DNA from: Lutibacter sp. A64
Lineage (GTDB): Bacteria > Bacteroidota > Bacteroidia > Flavobacteriales > Flavobacteriaceae
DNA: 64,000 nucleotides
Direction of reading: 5' to 3'
NCBI RefSeq assembly: GCF_022429565.1
Contig: NZ_CP092487.1
Coordinates: forward strand, 901,001 to 965,000
Below the pieces are notes generated by a model, which was given only the letters and a program-made list of their open reading frames with translations, was not told the origin of the DNA and did not search any database. Below, in pieces: positions 19,398-28,562 of this stretch. The stretch's first letter is position 1. Each line of letters starts with the position of its first letter. A program made the translations under genes and the position numbers.

Positions 19398-20510
19398 ATG
19401 AAAATAATAAATACAGCTTTTTTAGAAAATTGGTATGCTGCTAATTTTGAAACTAAATTAAAAGGAAGGAGAATTTTATTTGACGATATACAACCTCTTG
19501 TAGAAAAATTATCTTTAAAATTTAAAAAAGAGGTTATAGGGTATTCAGAAAATAATATACCTATTTATATGGTTTCTATTGGTGAAGGACCTATTAAAAT
19601 ACTTTCTTGGTCGCAAATGCATGGTAATGAAAGCACAGGTACAAAAGCATTATTCGACTTATTTAATTTTTTTGAAGCGAGTGGGGTTGAATTAAATGCT
19701 GTTTCTGAAACAATATTAAAGAATTGTACACTTAAATTTATTGTTTTATTAAATCCAGATGGCGCTATTAATTTTACACGTGAAAATGCAAATAATATTG
19801 ATTTAAATAGAGATGCTGTAGCTAAAACTGCGACTGAAAGTAAATTATTACGCTCTGTTTTAGATAGTTTTAACCCTAAATTCTGTTTTAATTTACACGA
19901 TCAACGTTCAATTTTTAATGTAGAAGGTACAGAAACCCCAGCAACCATATCTTTTTTAGCACCTTCTGAAGATTTAGAACGTACATTAACAAATGGACGT
20001 AAAGAAACTATGAGTGTAATTGTAGCGATGAATAGTTTGCTTCAAAAATACATACCAAATCATATAGGAAGGTATACAGATGAGTTTTATCCAACGGCTA
20101 CAGGAGATAATTTTCAAAAACTAGGTCATAATACCATTTTAATAGAAGCTGGTCATTATGATAATGATTATGACAGAGAGCAGACAAGAAAGTATAACTT
20201 TTATGCAATTTTACAAGGTTTGTATTTTATTGCTACAGCAACTGATTTTTTAAATTACAAACCATATTTTGAAATCCCTAATAATGACACCTTATTTTTA
20301 GATATAATATATAAAGACTTAAAAGTTATAACAAATGGAGTTGAAAGTATTGAAGATGTTGGTATTCAGTATAAATTTAAAGTTGTAAACAATAAGCTTG
20401 TAATGTATAAATGCATTGAAAAACAAGGAGATTTATCAAAATATTTCACTAATAACAAAATAAATGCAGTTAAATTGAATTTTAACGAATTAAAATTGTC
20501 AAATTCGTAA
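19398..20510 (+). CDS. M14-family zinc carboxypeptidase
   Basis: The 370-aa protein shows the M14 zinc motif QMHGNES (about residue 74-80, HxxE) and the third ligand region FCFNLHDQR, with a probable catalytic glutamate in ILIEAGHYDND. LNPDGAINFTRENANNIDLNRDA is the family substrate-binding stretch. No signal peptide is seen, so it is probably cytoplasmic, unlike most bacterial M14 enzymes. It may trim peptides or modified amino acids. It is followed within 70 bp by an Lrp-family regulator on the same strand. Confidence 0.88.
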   Translation: MKIINTAFLENWYAANFETKLKGRRILFDDIQPLVEKLSLKFKKEVIGYSENNIPIYMVSIGEGPIKILSWSQMHGNESTGTKALFDLFNFFEASGVELNAVSETILKNCTLKFIVLLNPDGAINFTRENANNIDLNRDAVAKTATESKLLRSVLDSFNPKFCFNLHDQRSIFNVEGTETPATISFLAPSEDLERTLTNGRKETMSVIVAMNSLLQKYIPNHIGRYTDEFYPTATGDNFQKLGHNTILIEAGHYDNDYDREQTRKYNFYAILQGLYFIATATDFLNYKPYFEIPNNDTLFLDIIYKDLKVITNGVESIEDVGIQYKFKVVNNKLVMYKCIEKQGDLSKYFTNNKINAVKLNFNELKLSNS

Positions 20511-20540
20511 ATTTTTTATGTAAATATCATTTTTTTTTAA

Positions 20541-20548
20541 TAAATTTG
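20541..20548 (+). promoter_or_regulatory. -7 promoter box for the Lrp-family gene
   Basis: TAAATTTG matches TAnnTTTG, 32 bp before the ATG. Confidence 0.55.
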
Positions 20549-20580
20549 CCTTGTAATTATATATTATTAAGAAAAAAAAT

Positions 20581-21060
20581 ATGAAAAAATTCATTTTAGA
20601 TGAAATAGATCATCAAATACTAGATATTCTTATAGAAAATGCTAGAACTCCATTTACAGATATCGCAAAAAAACTAGTTGTTTCTGCTGGTACTATACAT
20701 GTTAGAGTTAAAAAAATGGAAGATGAAGGAATTATTAAAGGCTCTACATTAACATTAGATTATGAGAAAATGGGCTATTCTTTTATTTCTCATGTTGGTA
20801 TATATTTAGCGAAAACTTCTAAAACTAAGCAAGTTATAAATGATTTGCAAAAAATACCGAATATTACTATTGCTTACATTACAGCGGGTAAATTCAATGT
20901 TTTTTGTAAAATTAGAGCAAAAGATACTACACATGCAAAAGAAATTATTTTTGAAATTGATGATATTGATGGTGTTTCTAGAACTGAAACTATGATTTCT
21001 TTAGAAGAAAGTATTAATGATAAAACAAGATTAATGCACTCTATTTTTAGAGAAATTTAA
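20581..21060 (+). CDS. Lrp/AsnC-family transcriptional regulator
   Basis: The 159-aa protein has an N-terminal AsnC-type helix-turn-helix (residues about 5-60: LDEIDHQILDILIENARTPF, then DIAKKLVVSAGTIHVRVKKMEDEGII) and a C-terminal RAM ligand-binding domain (about 70-150, with VGIYLAKTSKT and IAYITAGKFNVFCKIRAKD). Lrp-type regulators are usually octameric and respond to amino acids. The ligand is not evident. It has its own promoter box. Confidence 0.94.
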   Translation: MKKFILDEIDHQILDILIENARTPFTDIAKKLVVSAGTIHVRVKKMEDEGIIKGSTLTLDYEKMGYSFISHVGIYLAKTSKTKQVINDLQKIPNITIAYITAGKFNVFCKIRAKDTTHAKEIIFEIDDIDGVSRTETMISLEESINDKTRLMHSIFREI

Positions 21061-21073
21061 TCAATAAAATATA

Positions 21074-21142
21074 GAATTCTGTCTAGAAAGAATAAATACT
21101 TGTATTTAACAACTATTTAAAATTCTATTTAGACAGAGTTTT
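21074..21142 (+). terminator. Possible terminator after the Lrp gene
   Basis: AATTCTGTCTA and TAGACAGAGTT form a stem with a long A/T-rich loop, ending in TTTT. The long loop makes this a weak call. Confidence 0.35.
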
Positions 21143-21167
21143 ATGGGTTTTAATTAGTTATATAACG

Positions 21168-21566
21168 CTAATTAACTCTAGAGTTGCAATTGCAATTACA
21201 ACCAGATATTTCATTAGATATTGGCGCCATAGCTTCTAAGGTACCGTTAATTAATTTTTCAATAGCAATATCTGGATCAGTTTCTTCAATTTTATAGCAG
21301 GCTATTCCATATTTAGATAACTTTTCAATGGCCCCAAAACCAATACCTCTGGTTAATAAAATGTCACATTCAAATAAAATATGTTTTTTCATTTTATTTT
21401 CATTTCGAAAAAAAGATCTTAATGTTTCATTTACAGGTAATTCTAAGAGCCTTTTACTTTCAACTACAGCTCCATTAATTGTATAAATTAAATAGTTTCT
21501 GCATTTTCCAGTATGATTAAAAATACTTTTTTTATTTTGAAAAGTAACTGCTACAATATTTTTCAT
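21168..21566 (-). CDS. NifB/NifX-family iron-molybdenum-cofactor-binding-like protein
   Basis: The 132-aa protein has the dinitrogenase iron-molybdenum cofactor fold (IAVTF-like start, NHTGKCRNYLIY, then CDILLTRGIGFGAIEKLSKYGI, with the family glycine-rich turn). It ends in a cysteine cluster GCNCNCNSR. No nitrogenase gene is near and flavobacteria of this type do not usually fix nitrogen. Such stand-alone proteins are thought to bind or sense metal clusters. The C-terminal cysteines could bind metal. Function unresolved. Confidence 0.8.
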   Translation of the reverse strand: MKNIVAVTFQNKKSIFNHTGKCRNYLIYTINGAVVESKRLLELPVNETLRSFFRNENKMKKHILFECDILLTRGIGFGAIEKLSKYGIACYKIEETDPDIAIEKLINGTLEAMAPISNEISGCNCNCNSRVN

Positions 21567-21705
21567 AAATGTATTTTTATTTCAAATTTAAAACTAAATA
21601 GAAGAGTATACTGCAACTTAGGTTACTATGAATTATAGAGCATTTAAAGTAATTAAACTTTATATAGCAAAAAACGAGAAAAGTAAATACATAAAATTAG
21701 CCTAA

Positions 21706-22938
21706 TTATTTATTCTTTTCTTCAATCCATTTAGACATATATTTAGTGCTTTTTAGGGTATGATGTAGTAACATTGAACCTATAAAATTCTGATTTCTAT
21801 GGTTTTCTAAATCATTAAAAATAGTTTCAATTTTTAACATTAATTCATTATCAAATTTTTGTTTTGAAAAATTAGAATTGATTATTTCTATTCCATTTTG
21901 TTGTTTTTTTAGCCAAATTTCTTCGTTTTTATACAGTTTTATGGCTTTTTCAGCAAAAAATTCAAGGTTATTTTCTATAAATCCATTCCAAGGTAGGGTG
22001 TTATTTATACCTTCAGCACCAATTGAAGTAGTTATAGAAGGTGTTCCAAAAATTATAGCATCTACAAGTTTTCCTTTTAAACCAGCACCAAATTGTAATG
22101 GGGCTAGACATATTCGTGCATTTGAAAAAGCTACTTCTTTATTTGTAGCCCATCCTTTAATTAAAAATCCATCTTTGGTATTGTGCAGTTGTGTTACGCT
22201 TTGGTTATTTCCGTAAGCTCCATAAATATGAATATTAGCTTTTGGTAGTTGTTTTTTTATTTTAGGCCAAATATGTTTTTTTAATGTTCTAACAGCTTCT
22301 AAATTAGGTTTGTGCTTAAAATTGCCAATTGTCATAAAATCTTTTCTTTTATTAAATGTTGGATATTTTGTAAAACTATCAGCTGTTAATTTATCTAATA
22401 AAAAAGGAGTGTAACTTAGTAAATCAGTATCTATTTTAAATTTATTTACTAATAATTCTAATTCGTACATTGAAATTATTAAAGTTAAATCGCATCTATA
22501 AATACTTGCAATTTCACGTTTAGTAATATCGTTATTTAATAAAGAATTATTTATTTTAGTAGTATTTCTAAAGCTTTTTTCTCTTGCAAATCTTAAAAAA
22601 TGTAAGTCTTCTGTATCTAATATTTTTAGTGCGTTTGGACAGTTTTCTGTAACTCTCCATCCAAATTGCTCTTCAGTTAAATACCTGTCAAACAAAACAA
22701 TATCTGGATTGTATTCAATAATAAATTTATTAAAACTCGTATTATTTAATTCAATAGTTGATGTTTTAATTTCATCTTCAGAAAAATTATAAGATTGTGG
22801 TGTTTTAGCGGCAGTACTTACAAAATGAATTTCTAATCCATATTTTTTAAAAATAGCAATAAGCTGTAACATTCTTGTTCCAGCAGCAGTAGTGGTTGGT
22901 TCTGGCCAAACAAAGCCTATAATTAGTACTTTTTTCAT
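21706..22938 (-). CDS. Glycosyltransferase, GT4-like
   Basis: The 410-aa protein has a GT-B layout. The N-terminal domain starts with KKVLIIGFVWPEPTTTAAGTRMLQLIAIF, where activated sugar donors and acceptors bind in this family. The C-terminal donor domain contains FMTIGNFKHKPNLEAVRTL, HIYGAYGN and APLQFGAGLKGKLVDAIIFGTPSITTSIGAEGI, which includes the conserved glutamate region of family 1/4 glycosyltransferases. No signal or TM segment is seen. It stands alone, so the product cannot be assigned. Confidence 0.85.
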   Translation of the reverse strand: MKKVLIIGFVWPEPTTTAAGTRMLQLIAIFKKYGLEIHFVSTAAKTPQSYNFSEDEIKTSTIELNNTSFNKFIIEYNPDIVLFDRYLTEEQFGWRVTENCPNALKILDTEDLHFLRFAREKSFRNTTKINNSLLNNDITKREIASIYRCDLTLIISMYELELLVNKFKIDTDLLSYTPFLLDKLTADSFTKYPTFNKRKDFMTIGNFKHKPNLEAVRTLKKHIWPKIKKQLPKANIHIYGAYGNNQSVTQLHNTKDGFLIKGWATNKEVAFSNARICLAPLQFGAGLKGKLVDAIIFGTPSITTSIGAEGINNTLPWNGFIENNLEFFAEKAIKLYKNEEIWLKKQQNGIEIINSNFSKQKFDNELMLKIETIFNDLENHRNQNFIGSMLLHHTLKSTKYMSKWIEEKNK

Positions 22939-23300
22939 AATTCAAATGTATTAATTAGAATTAAGTTAAAATTTGATTTTATAAAAAATGTGATTGTAAA
23001 TTTTAAATTATTTGTACTATAATTTTATAAAAAAAGGACTTTTAAAATAGCAATTTTTAATTTTTTATATCAATATATTAACATGGTGTGTAAAAAATTA
23101 AATAGAAGTGTTATATTTGCATAGGCTTATAATTAACTAATAGTCATTTTATAAGCAAGTCATTTAATAACTTCAGTTGTATTTTATAATTCAATTATAT
23201 AAATTGTTTTCATAAAAAAAATCTATTTTAATTTATAATGACAACCTTAACTGTTTAGGAAACAACAGGATAAACAAATAAAATTTAACATAAATAATTA
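22939..23300. other. Intergenic region and long leader of the cold-shock gene
   Basis: This 362-bp gap holds a TATATTTG promoter box at 23112-23119, which leaves a leader of about 175 nt before the cold-shock gene. No ORF is supported. Confidence 0.55.
23112..23119 (+). promoter_or_regulatory. -7 promoter box for the cold-shock-domain gene
   Basis: TATATTTG lies 181 bp before the ATG, giving a long 5' leader as is known for cold-shock mRNAs. Confidence 0.5.
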
Positions 23301-23741
23301 ATGGCAGGATCACAAGAAACATTTGGTAAAAAAGAAAGAGAAAAGAAGAGATTAAAGAAAAAGAAAGATAAGCTTCTTAGAAAAGAAGAGCGTAAAGCTA
23401 ACGGACAAGATAGTATGTTTGTCTATGTAGACGAATTTGGACAATTAACTGATACGCCGCCAGATCCATCCAAAAAAATTAAAGTTGATGCAGAAAGCAT
23501 TGAAATAGGTATTCCTAAAAAAGAAGATAGAGAAGAAGAAGTTCCAGTTGATAGAAAAGGAAAAGTTTCATTTTTTGATACTTCAAAAGGATTTGGATTT
23601 ATAATTGACACCAACACACAAGAAAAGTTTTTTGTGCATGTTAGTGGTGTTTTAGAAGAAATTGCAGAAAATGACAAAGTTACTTTTGAATTAGAAAAAG
23701 GTTTAAAAGGAATGAATGCCGTTAGAGTAAAAAAGATATAA
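23301..23741 (+). CDS. Cold-shock-domain protein with basic N-terminal extension
   Basis: The 146-aa protein has a highly charged N-terminus (residues 8-35, KKEREKKRLKKKKDKLLRK) and a C-terminal cold-shock domain (about 85-146) containing the RNA-binding motifs KGFGFI (RNP1) and FFVHV (RNP2). It is twice the size of CspA-type proteins. It presumably binds single-stranded RNA, with the lysine-rich tail adding nucleic-acid contacts. It is followed by a strong terminator and then a DEAD-box helicase gene, and these two classes often act together in RNA remodelling at low temperature. Confidence 0.9.
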   Translation: MAGSQETFGKKEREKKRLKKKKDKLLRKEERKANGQDSMFVYVDEFGQLTDTPPDPSKKIKVDAESIEIGIPKKEDREEEVPVDRKGKVSFFDTSKGFGFIIDTNTQEKFFVHVSGVLEEIAENDKVTFELEKGLKGMNAVRVKKI

Positions 23742-23760
23742 CATTATTATAAAATATTTA

Positions 23761-23787
23761 AAAGCTGCTTTTTAAGCAGCTTTTTTT
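23761..23787 (+). terminator. Intrinsic terminator after the cold-shock gene
   Basis: AAAGCTGCTT and AAGCAGCTTT form a perfect 10-bp stem with a TTT loop, followed by a T-run. Confidence 0.92.
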
Positions 23788-23840
23788 GTTTTTATAAAGT
23801 AAGGGATTAAAAGTATTAATTATTGTAAATTTAATAACTG

Positions 23841-23848
23841 TACATTTG
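23841..23848 (+). promoter_or_regulatory. -7 promoter box for the first DEAD-box helicase
   Basis: TACATTTG lies 17 bp before the ATG. Confidence 0.55.
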
Positions 23849-23865
23849 CAGTATAAAATAAAAAC

Positions 23866-24984
23866 ATGGCAACATTTTTAGAATTAGGAGTTCATAAAGA
23901 ATTTATTCAGGGATTAAAAGAACTTGGTATTAAAACGCCAACAGAAGTTCAAAAAGCAACAATTCCTGTATTGTTAAACTCTAAAACAGATTTAATTGGT
24001 TTAGCACAAACAGGAACTGGTAAAACAGCAGCCTTTGGATTACCAATTTTACAAACAATAGATGTAAACTCTTCAAATATTCAATCGTTAATTTTAGCGC
24101 CTACTAGAGAATTAGCGCAACAAATTAAAAAACAACTATTTAAATATACCAAGTATTTAAATTCAAAAATATTTGTTGAAGCTGTTTATGGTGGTGAAAA
24201 AATAGAACGTCAAATTAAAAATTTAAAACGTACTACACATGTTGTAGTTGCTACGCCAGGAAGGTTAATAGATTTAATTGAAAAAGGTGAAATAGATTTA
24301 AGTAAAGTGTTAACAGTGGTGTTAGATGAAGCTGATGAGATGTTAAGTATGGGTTTTAAGCAAGACCTAAATAGAATTTTAAAATATACGGGTAAAAAGA
24401 AAAACACCTGGTTATTTTCAGCAACTATGCCTAATGAAATTCAGCAAATTATAAAAACCTATATGGCATCTGATGCTGTTAAAATTGCGGTTAATAAAAA
24501 CACTTTAGTAAACGCAAATATTACGCATCATTATATAAAAACTAGTATTAAAGATAAACCCGAGTTATTAATTAAGATTTTAGAACGTAGATCTAACGAT
24601 AGAGGAATAATATTTTGTAGAACAAAAGCTGGTACACAAAATTTAGCTAACTTTTTAAAAGAAGAAGGTTTTTCGGTAGACGCTCTAGAAGGTGATATGC
24701 AACAAAGAGATCGCGAAAAAGTAATGCGTGCTTTTAAAAATGGGACTTTACAAGTTTTAATCTCTACAGATGTTTCCGCTAGAGGTATAGATGTTAGTAA
24801 CTTAGGTTTTGTAATTCATCATCAATTGCCAGAGCAATTAGAATATTATACACATAGAAGTGGAAGAACTGCTAGAGCCGGAAAAGCAGGTTTTTCAATA
24901 GCGCTTATTTTACCTAATGAATTACAAAAAATTCAAGATTTTCAAAAGGCTTTAGGAATTAAATTTGTTGAAATTTCGATATAA
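23866..24984 (+). CDS. DEAD-box RNA helicase
   Basis: The 372-aa ATP-dependent RNA helicase carries the motifs in order: Q motif (PTEVQKATIPVLL), Walker A AQTGTGKT, PTRELAQQ (Ia), TPGRL (Ib), DEAD (VLDEADEML), SAT (FSATMP), then in domain 2 IIFCRTK, STDVSARGID and HRSGRTARAG. It stops soon after motif VI, with no basic C-terminal extension. Location next to the cold-shock gene suggests RNA unfolding or ribosome assembly, but the specific substrate is unknown. Confidence 0.95.
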   Translation: MATFLELGVHKEFIQGLKELGIKTPTEVQKATIPVLLNSKTDLIGLAQTGTGKTAAFGLPILQTIDVNSSNIQSLILAPTRELAQQIKKQLFKYTKYLNSKIFVEAVYGGEKIERQIKNLKRTTHVVVATPGRLIDLIEKGEIDLSKVLTVVLDEADEMLSMGFKQDLNRILKYTGKKKNTWLFSATMPNEIQQIIKTYMASDAVKIAVNKNTLVNANITHHYIKTSIKDKPELLIKILERRSNDRGIIFCRTKAGTQNLANFLKEEGFSVDALEGDMQQRDREKVMRAFKNGTLQVLISTDVSARGIDVSNLGFVIHHQLPEQLEYYTHRSGRTARAGKAGFSIALILPNELQKIQDFQKALGIKFVEISI

Positions 24985-25003
24985 TTTAGTTTATAATCTA
25001 TTT

Positions 25004-25051
25004 TAAAGCTCTGTATATTATTTTTTACAATTAATATGCAGAGCTTTTTTA
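25004..25051 (+). terminator. Intrinsic terminator after the first DEAD-box helicase
   Basis: AAAGCTCTGTATATTA pairs with TAATATGCAGAGCTTT (one T.G pair) and is followed by TTTT. Confidence 0.85.
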
Positions 25052-25173
25052 TTAGTGTTAACTGTACTTTTACCAATTTAACAAGTTGTTATTTTCTAGT
25101 ATTTTTTTTATTTAAAATAATTAATATTAATCTTTTACGATTATATTTATACTTTCTAAAAAACAACAATTAT

Positions 25174-27972
25174 ATGAGACTATTTTTAACCTCACTTTTA
25201 GTGCTATTTACGTTTACAGTTGTAGCTCAAAAAAAAGTATTGGACCACAAAGATTATAAAAATTGGAACGCTATTAAAAGTCAAAAAATATCCTCTGACG
25301 GAAATACTATTATGTATTTACTTGAAAAAGGAGAAAAAGATAGCCACCTAAAAATTAAAAATAATAAAGCTCAGTTTATTTTTGAACACGAAAGAGCTGA
25401 AAATCCAATATTTGCTAATAATGCTAAGCAAGTTTTATTTACAGTAAAACCGTGGAAAGATAGTATTAAAGAGTTAAAACGTAAAAAAGTTAAAAAGGAT
25501 AAATTACCTAAAGATACCTTGGCTATTTATACATTTAAGTCTAAAGAACTTTTAAAAATTTCAAATGTAAAATCTTATAAAATTCCAAAAAAAGAAGATG
25601 GTTTTGTAGCATATTTATTAGAGGATATTAAAGCAGTTAAAAAAGAAAAAGATACCTCTAAAAAAGAAGAGAAAAGCAAAAAAACAAAAAAAGCTAAAAA
25701 AGTAGGAAAAGATAACGGTTACCATTTGGTATTAAGAGATTTAACAACTACCAAACAAGACACCTTTAAATTTGTAACAAATTATACTTTTGCTAAAGAA
25801 GGAAAACAATTAGCGTTTATAACAACCGGTGTAGATTCTACGGTAAATGCGGGTGTTTATGTTTTAAATTTAGAAAATAAGCAATTAACTCATATTTTTA
25901 AAGCAAATAAAAAAACTAAATATTACCAATTAAATTTTAGTGATTCTGGTAAAAATTTAGGTTTTGTTGCAGATTTAGACACCACTAAAGTACAAGTTAG
26001 ACCAAATGAATTATACCATTGGTCTCAAGGAGATACCAATGCAAAAAAAATGTTAGATGCTGCTAATGCTCCAAAAGGTTATAGAGTATCTTCAGATGGG
26101 GGTATCTATTTTTCTAAAGACGAATCTAAAATGTATTTTGGTTTAGCAACACCTCCAATTGTTAAAGATACCACTTTATTAGATGAAGAAATTGTAAATG
26201 TAGAAGTTTGGACTTATAATGAGCCTAGACTATATACAGTTCAAGAAATGCAAGTTAAAAATGATACTAGAAAATCATATACAACTACTATTCATTTAGC
26301 AACTAACAAATTAGTACAATTAAGTTCAACAGCATATCCAAATGTTAGAATTGGAGATGAAGGAAATGCAGAATTTGCGTTAGTTAACAACCCAGAACCA
26401 TATCTTTTAGAGAGTCAGTGGACGGGTAATTCAGCAAAAGATTATGCAATTGTAAATACAAATACTGGAGCCGTTACTAAAATTTTCGATAAAATGAGCG
26501 GCCGTATTAGTTTAAGTCCTAAAGCAAAATATGCTTATGGTTACAATTCAGTTGATAGTACATGGTTTGCATTTAATTTAGTAACCAAAAAAATGACAAA
26601 CCTTACCAAAGGAAAAGTTTTTTATGATGAATTAAATGATGCTCCAGTAAGTCCAAGACCTTATGGTAGTGCTGGATGGACAGAAGATGATGCTTCTATT
26701 TTACTATATGATAGGTATGATATTTGGGAATTTAATCCAGAAAATGGTTCAAGCAAAAAATTAACTAATGGACGTGCTGCTAAAACTAGTTATAGATATA
26801 TTAAACTTGATAGAGAAGAGCGTTTTTTAGATAAAAAGAACAAATGGTTACTTTATACATTTAATGAAACAACTAAAAATTCAGGCTATTTTGAATTCAA
26901 TCCTAAAAATAATAAAGGAAAACAGTTACTTTTTGATGCTTATGATTTTTCGGAACCTATAAAAGCTAAAGATTCAGATAAAGTATTATTTACAAAACAA
27001 ACTTTTGAAGTATATCCTAATATTATTTATTCAGATTTAAGTTTTAAAAAACAAACTAAAATTAGTAATGCAAATCCACAACAAAGCGAATATAATTGGG
27101 GAACAGCAGAGTTGGTGAATTGGACTTCTTTAGATGGTGATGCATTAACAGGAATGCTAATAAAGCCAGAAAATTTTGATCCTTCAAAAAAATACCCAAT
27201 GATTGTTAATTTTTATGAAAAAAGTTCTGATGGACTTTTTAGACATAAAGCTCCTTCACCAGGAAGATCTACAATAAGTTACAGTTTTTACGCTAGTAGA
27301 GGCTATTTAATATTTAATCCAGATGTAAATTATAAAATAGGAGCACCAGGCGAAAGTGCTTATAATTGTGTTATTCCAGGTATTGAATCACTTATAGAAA
27401 AAGGTTTTGTAGATAAAGATAATATTGGAGTACAAGGACATAGCTGGGGAGGTTACCAAATTGCACACTTAGTTACAAAAACAAATATTTTTAAAGCTGC
27501 AGAATCTGGCGCACCTGTTGTAAATATGGTGAGTGCTTATGGTGGAATTAGATGGTGGACAGGTTTAAGTAGGCAATTTCAATACGAGCATACGCAAAGT
27601 AGGTTAGGAGGTACCCCTTGGGAATATCCAGAACGTTATTTAAAAAATTCTCCAATTTTTAATTTGGATAAAATAAATACTCCTTTATTAATAATGCACA
27701 ATGATGCAGATGGACATGTACCTTGGTACCAGGGAATTGAATTTTTTGTATCGTTAAGAAGATTAGGTAAGCCATCTTGGATGTTAAATTATAACGAAGA
27801 GCCTCACTGGCCATTAAAAATGCAAAATAGAATAGATTTTAATATTCGTATGCAACAGTTTTTTGATCATTATTTAAAAGGTGCTCCAATGCCTGTATGG
27901 ATGAAAAAAGGGGTTCCAGCAATTGAAAAAGGAATTAATCAAGGTTATGAATTATTGCCTGATTCTAAATAA
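25174..27972 (+). CDS. S9-family prolyl-oligopeptidase-type peptidase, exported
   Basis: The 932-aa protein starts at 25174, where MRLFLTSLLVLFTFTVVAQ forms a clean signal peptide. An upstream in-frame ATG at 25036 lies within the preceding terminator and is not the start. A beta-propeller-like N-terminal region spans about 60-650, interrupted by a lysine-rich stretch (KKEEKSKKTKKAKK). The C-terminal alpha/beta-hydrolase has the nucleophile in GHSWGGY, the acid in HNDADGHVPW and the histidine in EEPHWPL. It probably degrades oligopeptides in the periplasm. Confidence 0.93.
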   Translation: MRLFLTSLLVLFTFTVVAQKKVLDHKDYKNWNAIKSQKISSDGNTIMYLLEKGEKDSHLKIKNNKAQFIFEHERAENPIFANNAKQVLFTVKPWKDSIKELKRKKVKKDKLPKDTLAIYTFKSKELLKISNVKSYKIPKKEDGFVAYLLEDIKAVKKEKDTSKKEEKSKKTKKAKKVGKDNGYHLVLRDLTTTKQDTFKFVTNYTFAKEGKQLAFITTGVDSTVNAGVYVLNLENKQLTHIFKANKKTKYYQLNFSDSGKNLGFVADLDTTKVQVRPNELYHWSQGDTNAKKMLDAANAPKGYRVSSDGGIYFSKDESKMYFGLATPPIVKDTTLLDEEIVNVEVWTYNEPRLYTVQEMQVKNDTRKSYTTTIHLATNKLVQLSSTAYPNVRIGDEGNAEFALVNNPEPYLLESQWTGNSAKDYAIVNTNTGAVTKIFDKMSGRISLSPKAKYAYGYNSVDSTWFAFNLVTKKMTNLTKGKVFYDELNDAPVSPRPYGSAGWTEDDASILLYDRYDIWEFNPENGSSKKLTNGRAAKTSYRYIKLDREERFLDKKNKWLLYTFNETTKNSGYFEFNPKNNKGKQLLFDAYDFSEPIKAKDSDKVLFTKQTFEVYPNIIYSDLSFKKQTKISNANPQQSEYNWGTAELVNWTSLDGDALTGMLIKPENFDPSKKYPMIVNFYEKSSDGLFRHKAPSPGRSTISYSFYASRGYLIFNPDVNYKIGAPGESAYNCVIPGIESLIEKGFVDKDNIGVQGHSWGGYQIAHLVTKTNIFKAAESGAPVVNMVSAYGGIRWWTGLSRQFQYEHTQSRLGGTPWEYPERYLKNSPIFNLDKINTPLLIMHNDADGHVPWYQGIEFFVSLRRLGKPSWMLNYNEEPHWPLKMQNRIDFNIRMQQFFDHYLKGAPMPVWMKKGVPAIEKGINQGYELLPDSK

Positions 27973-27990
27973 TTATAGTTATTGATTTAA

Positions 27991-28467
27991 ATGGAAACAG
28001 CTTCAGTAAAAGAATTAAAAACTGCATTAAATGATTGTACAAATTCAGAATTAATTGAACTTGTTTTAAGGCTTTCAAAATTTAAAAAAGAAAATAAAGA
28101 ATTGTTAACGTATTTGTTATATAAGGCATCTGATGAAGATGCCTATATTTCAAATATAAAAATTGAAGTAGATACGTTATTTAATAACATAAACACATCT
28201 AGCTACTATTTTATAAGGAAAAGTGTTCGTAAAATATTAAAAGTTGTTAAAACTTATATTCGCTATTCTAAAAAGAAAGAAACTGAAGTTGAGTTATTGC
28301 TTTATTTTTGCATGCATCTAAAAAAATTAAAACCTTCAATTAATCGAAATACAACACTTAAAAATTTATATGAACGACAAATTTTATTCATAAAAAAAGT
28401 GGTTGCTACTTTACATGAAGATTTGCAGTACGATTATACCGTTGAGCTAGAAAAATTAAAGAATTAA
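27991..28467 (+). CDS. Conserved hypothetical helical protein
   Basis: The 158-aa protein is soluble and almost entirely helical (ELIELVLRLSKFKKENKELLTYLLY near the N-terminus, then two further long helices). It contains many lysines and no catalytic motif that I recognise. The gene is 18 bp behind the S9 peptidase and may be co-transcribed with it. No signal peptide or membrane segment is seen, so it is probably cytoplasmic. It resembles small hypothetical proteins common in Flavobacteriaceae, but I cannot assign a named family with certainty. Confidence 0.6.
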   Translation: METASVKELKTALNDCTNSELIELVLRLSKFKKENKELLTYLLYKASDEDAYISNIKIEVDTLFNNINTSSYYFIRKSVRKILKVVKTYIRYSKKKETEVELLLYFCMHLKKLKPSINRNTTLKNLYERQILFIKKVVATLHEDLQYDYTVELEKLKN

Positions 28468-28533
28468 TTGTCTAGAAATCAAGTTAAAAAAAAGTTTTTC
28501 ATAAAAAAGTTGCATTAACACTAATAAAGGCTG

Positions 28534-28541
28534 TATTTTTG
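28534..28541 (+). promoter_or_regulatory. -7 promoter box for the SF2 helicase
   Basis: TATTTTTG, with TTG at 28510-28512 placed 21 bp upstream as a -33 element, gives a good match to the Bacteroidota promoter. The start codon follows 22 bp later. Confidence 0.65.
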
Positions 28542-28562
28542 TGTGTTTTTTAAATTACAAAT

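Noticed and set aside
21168..21566. Nitrogen fixation locus
   Set aside because: Only one NifX-like protein, with no nitrogenase or assembly genes around it.
25036..25173. Upstream ATG for the S9 peptidase
   Set aside because: It lies in the terminator of the preceding gene and would place a second hydrophobic stretch before a good signal peptide at 25174.
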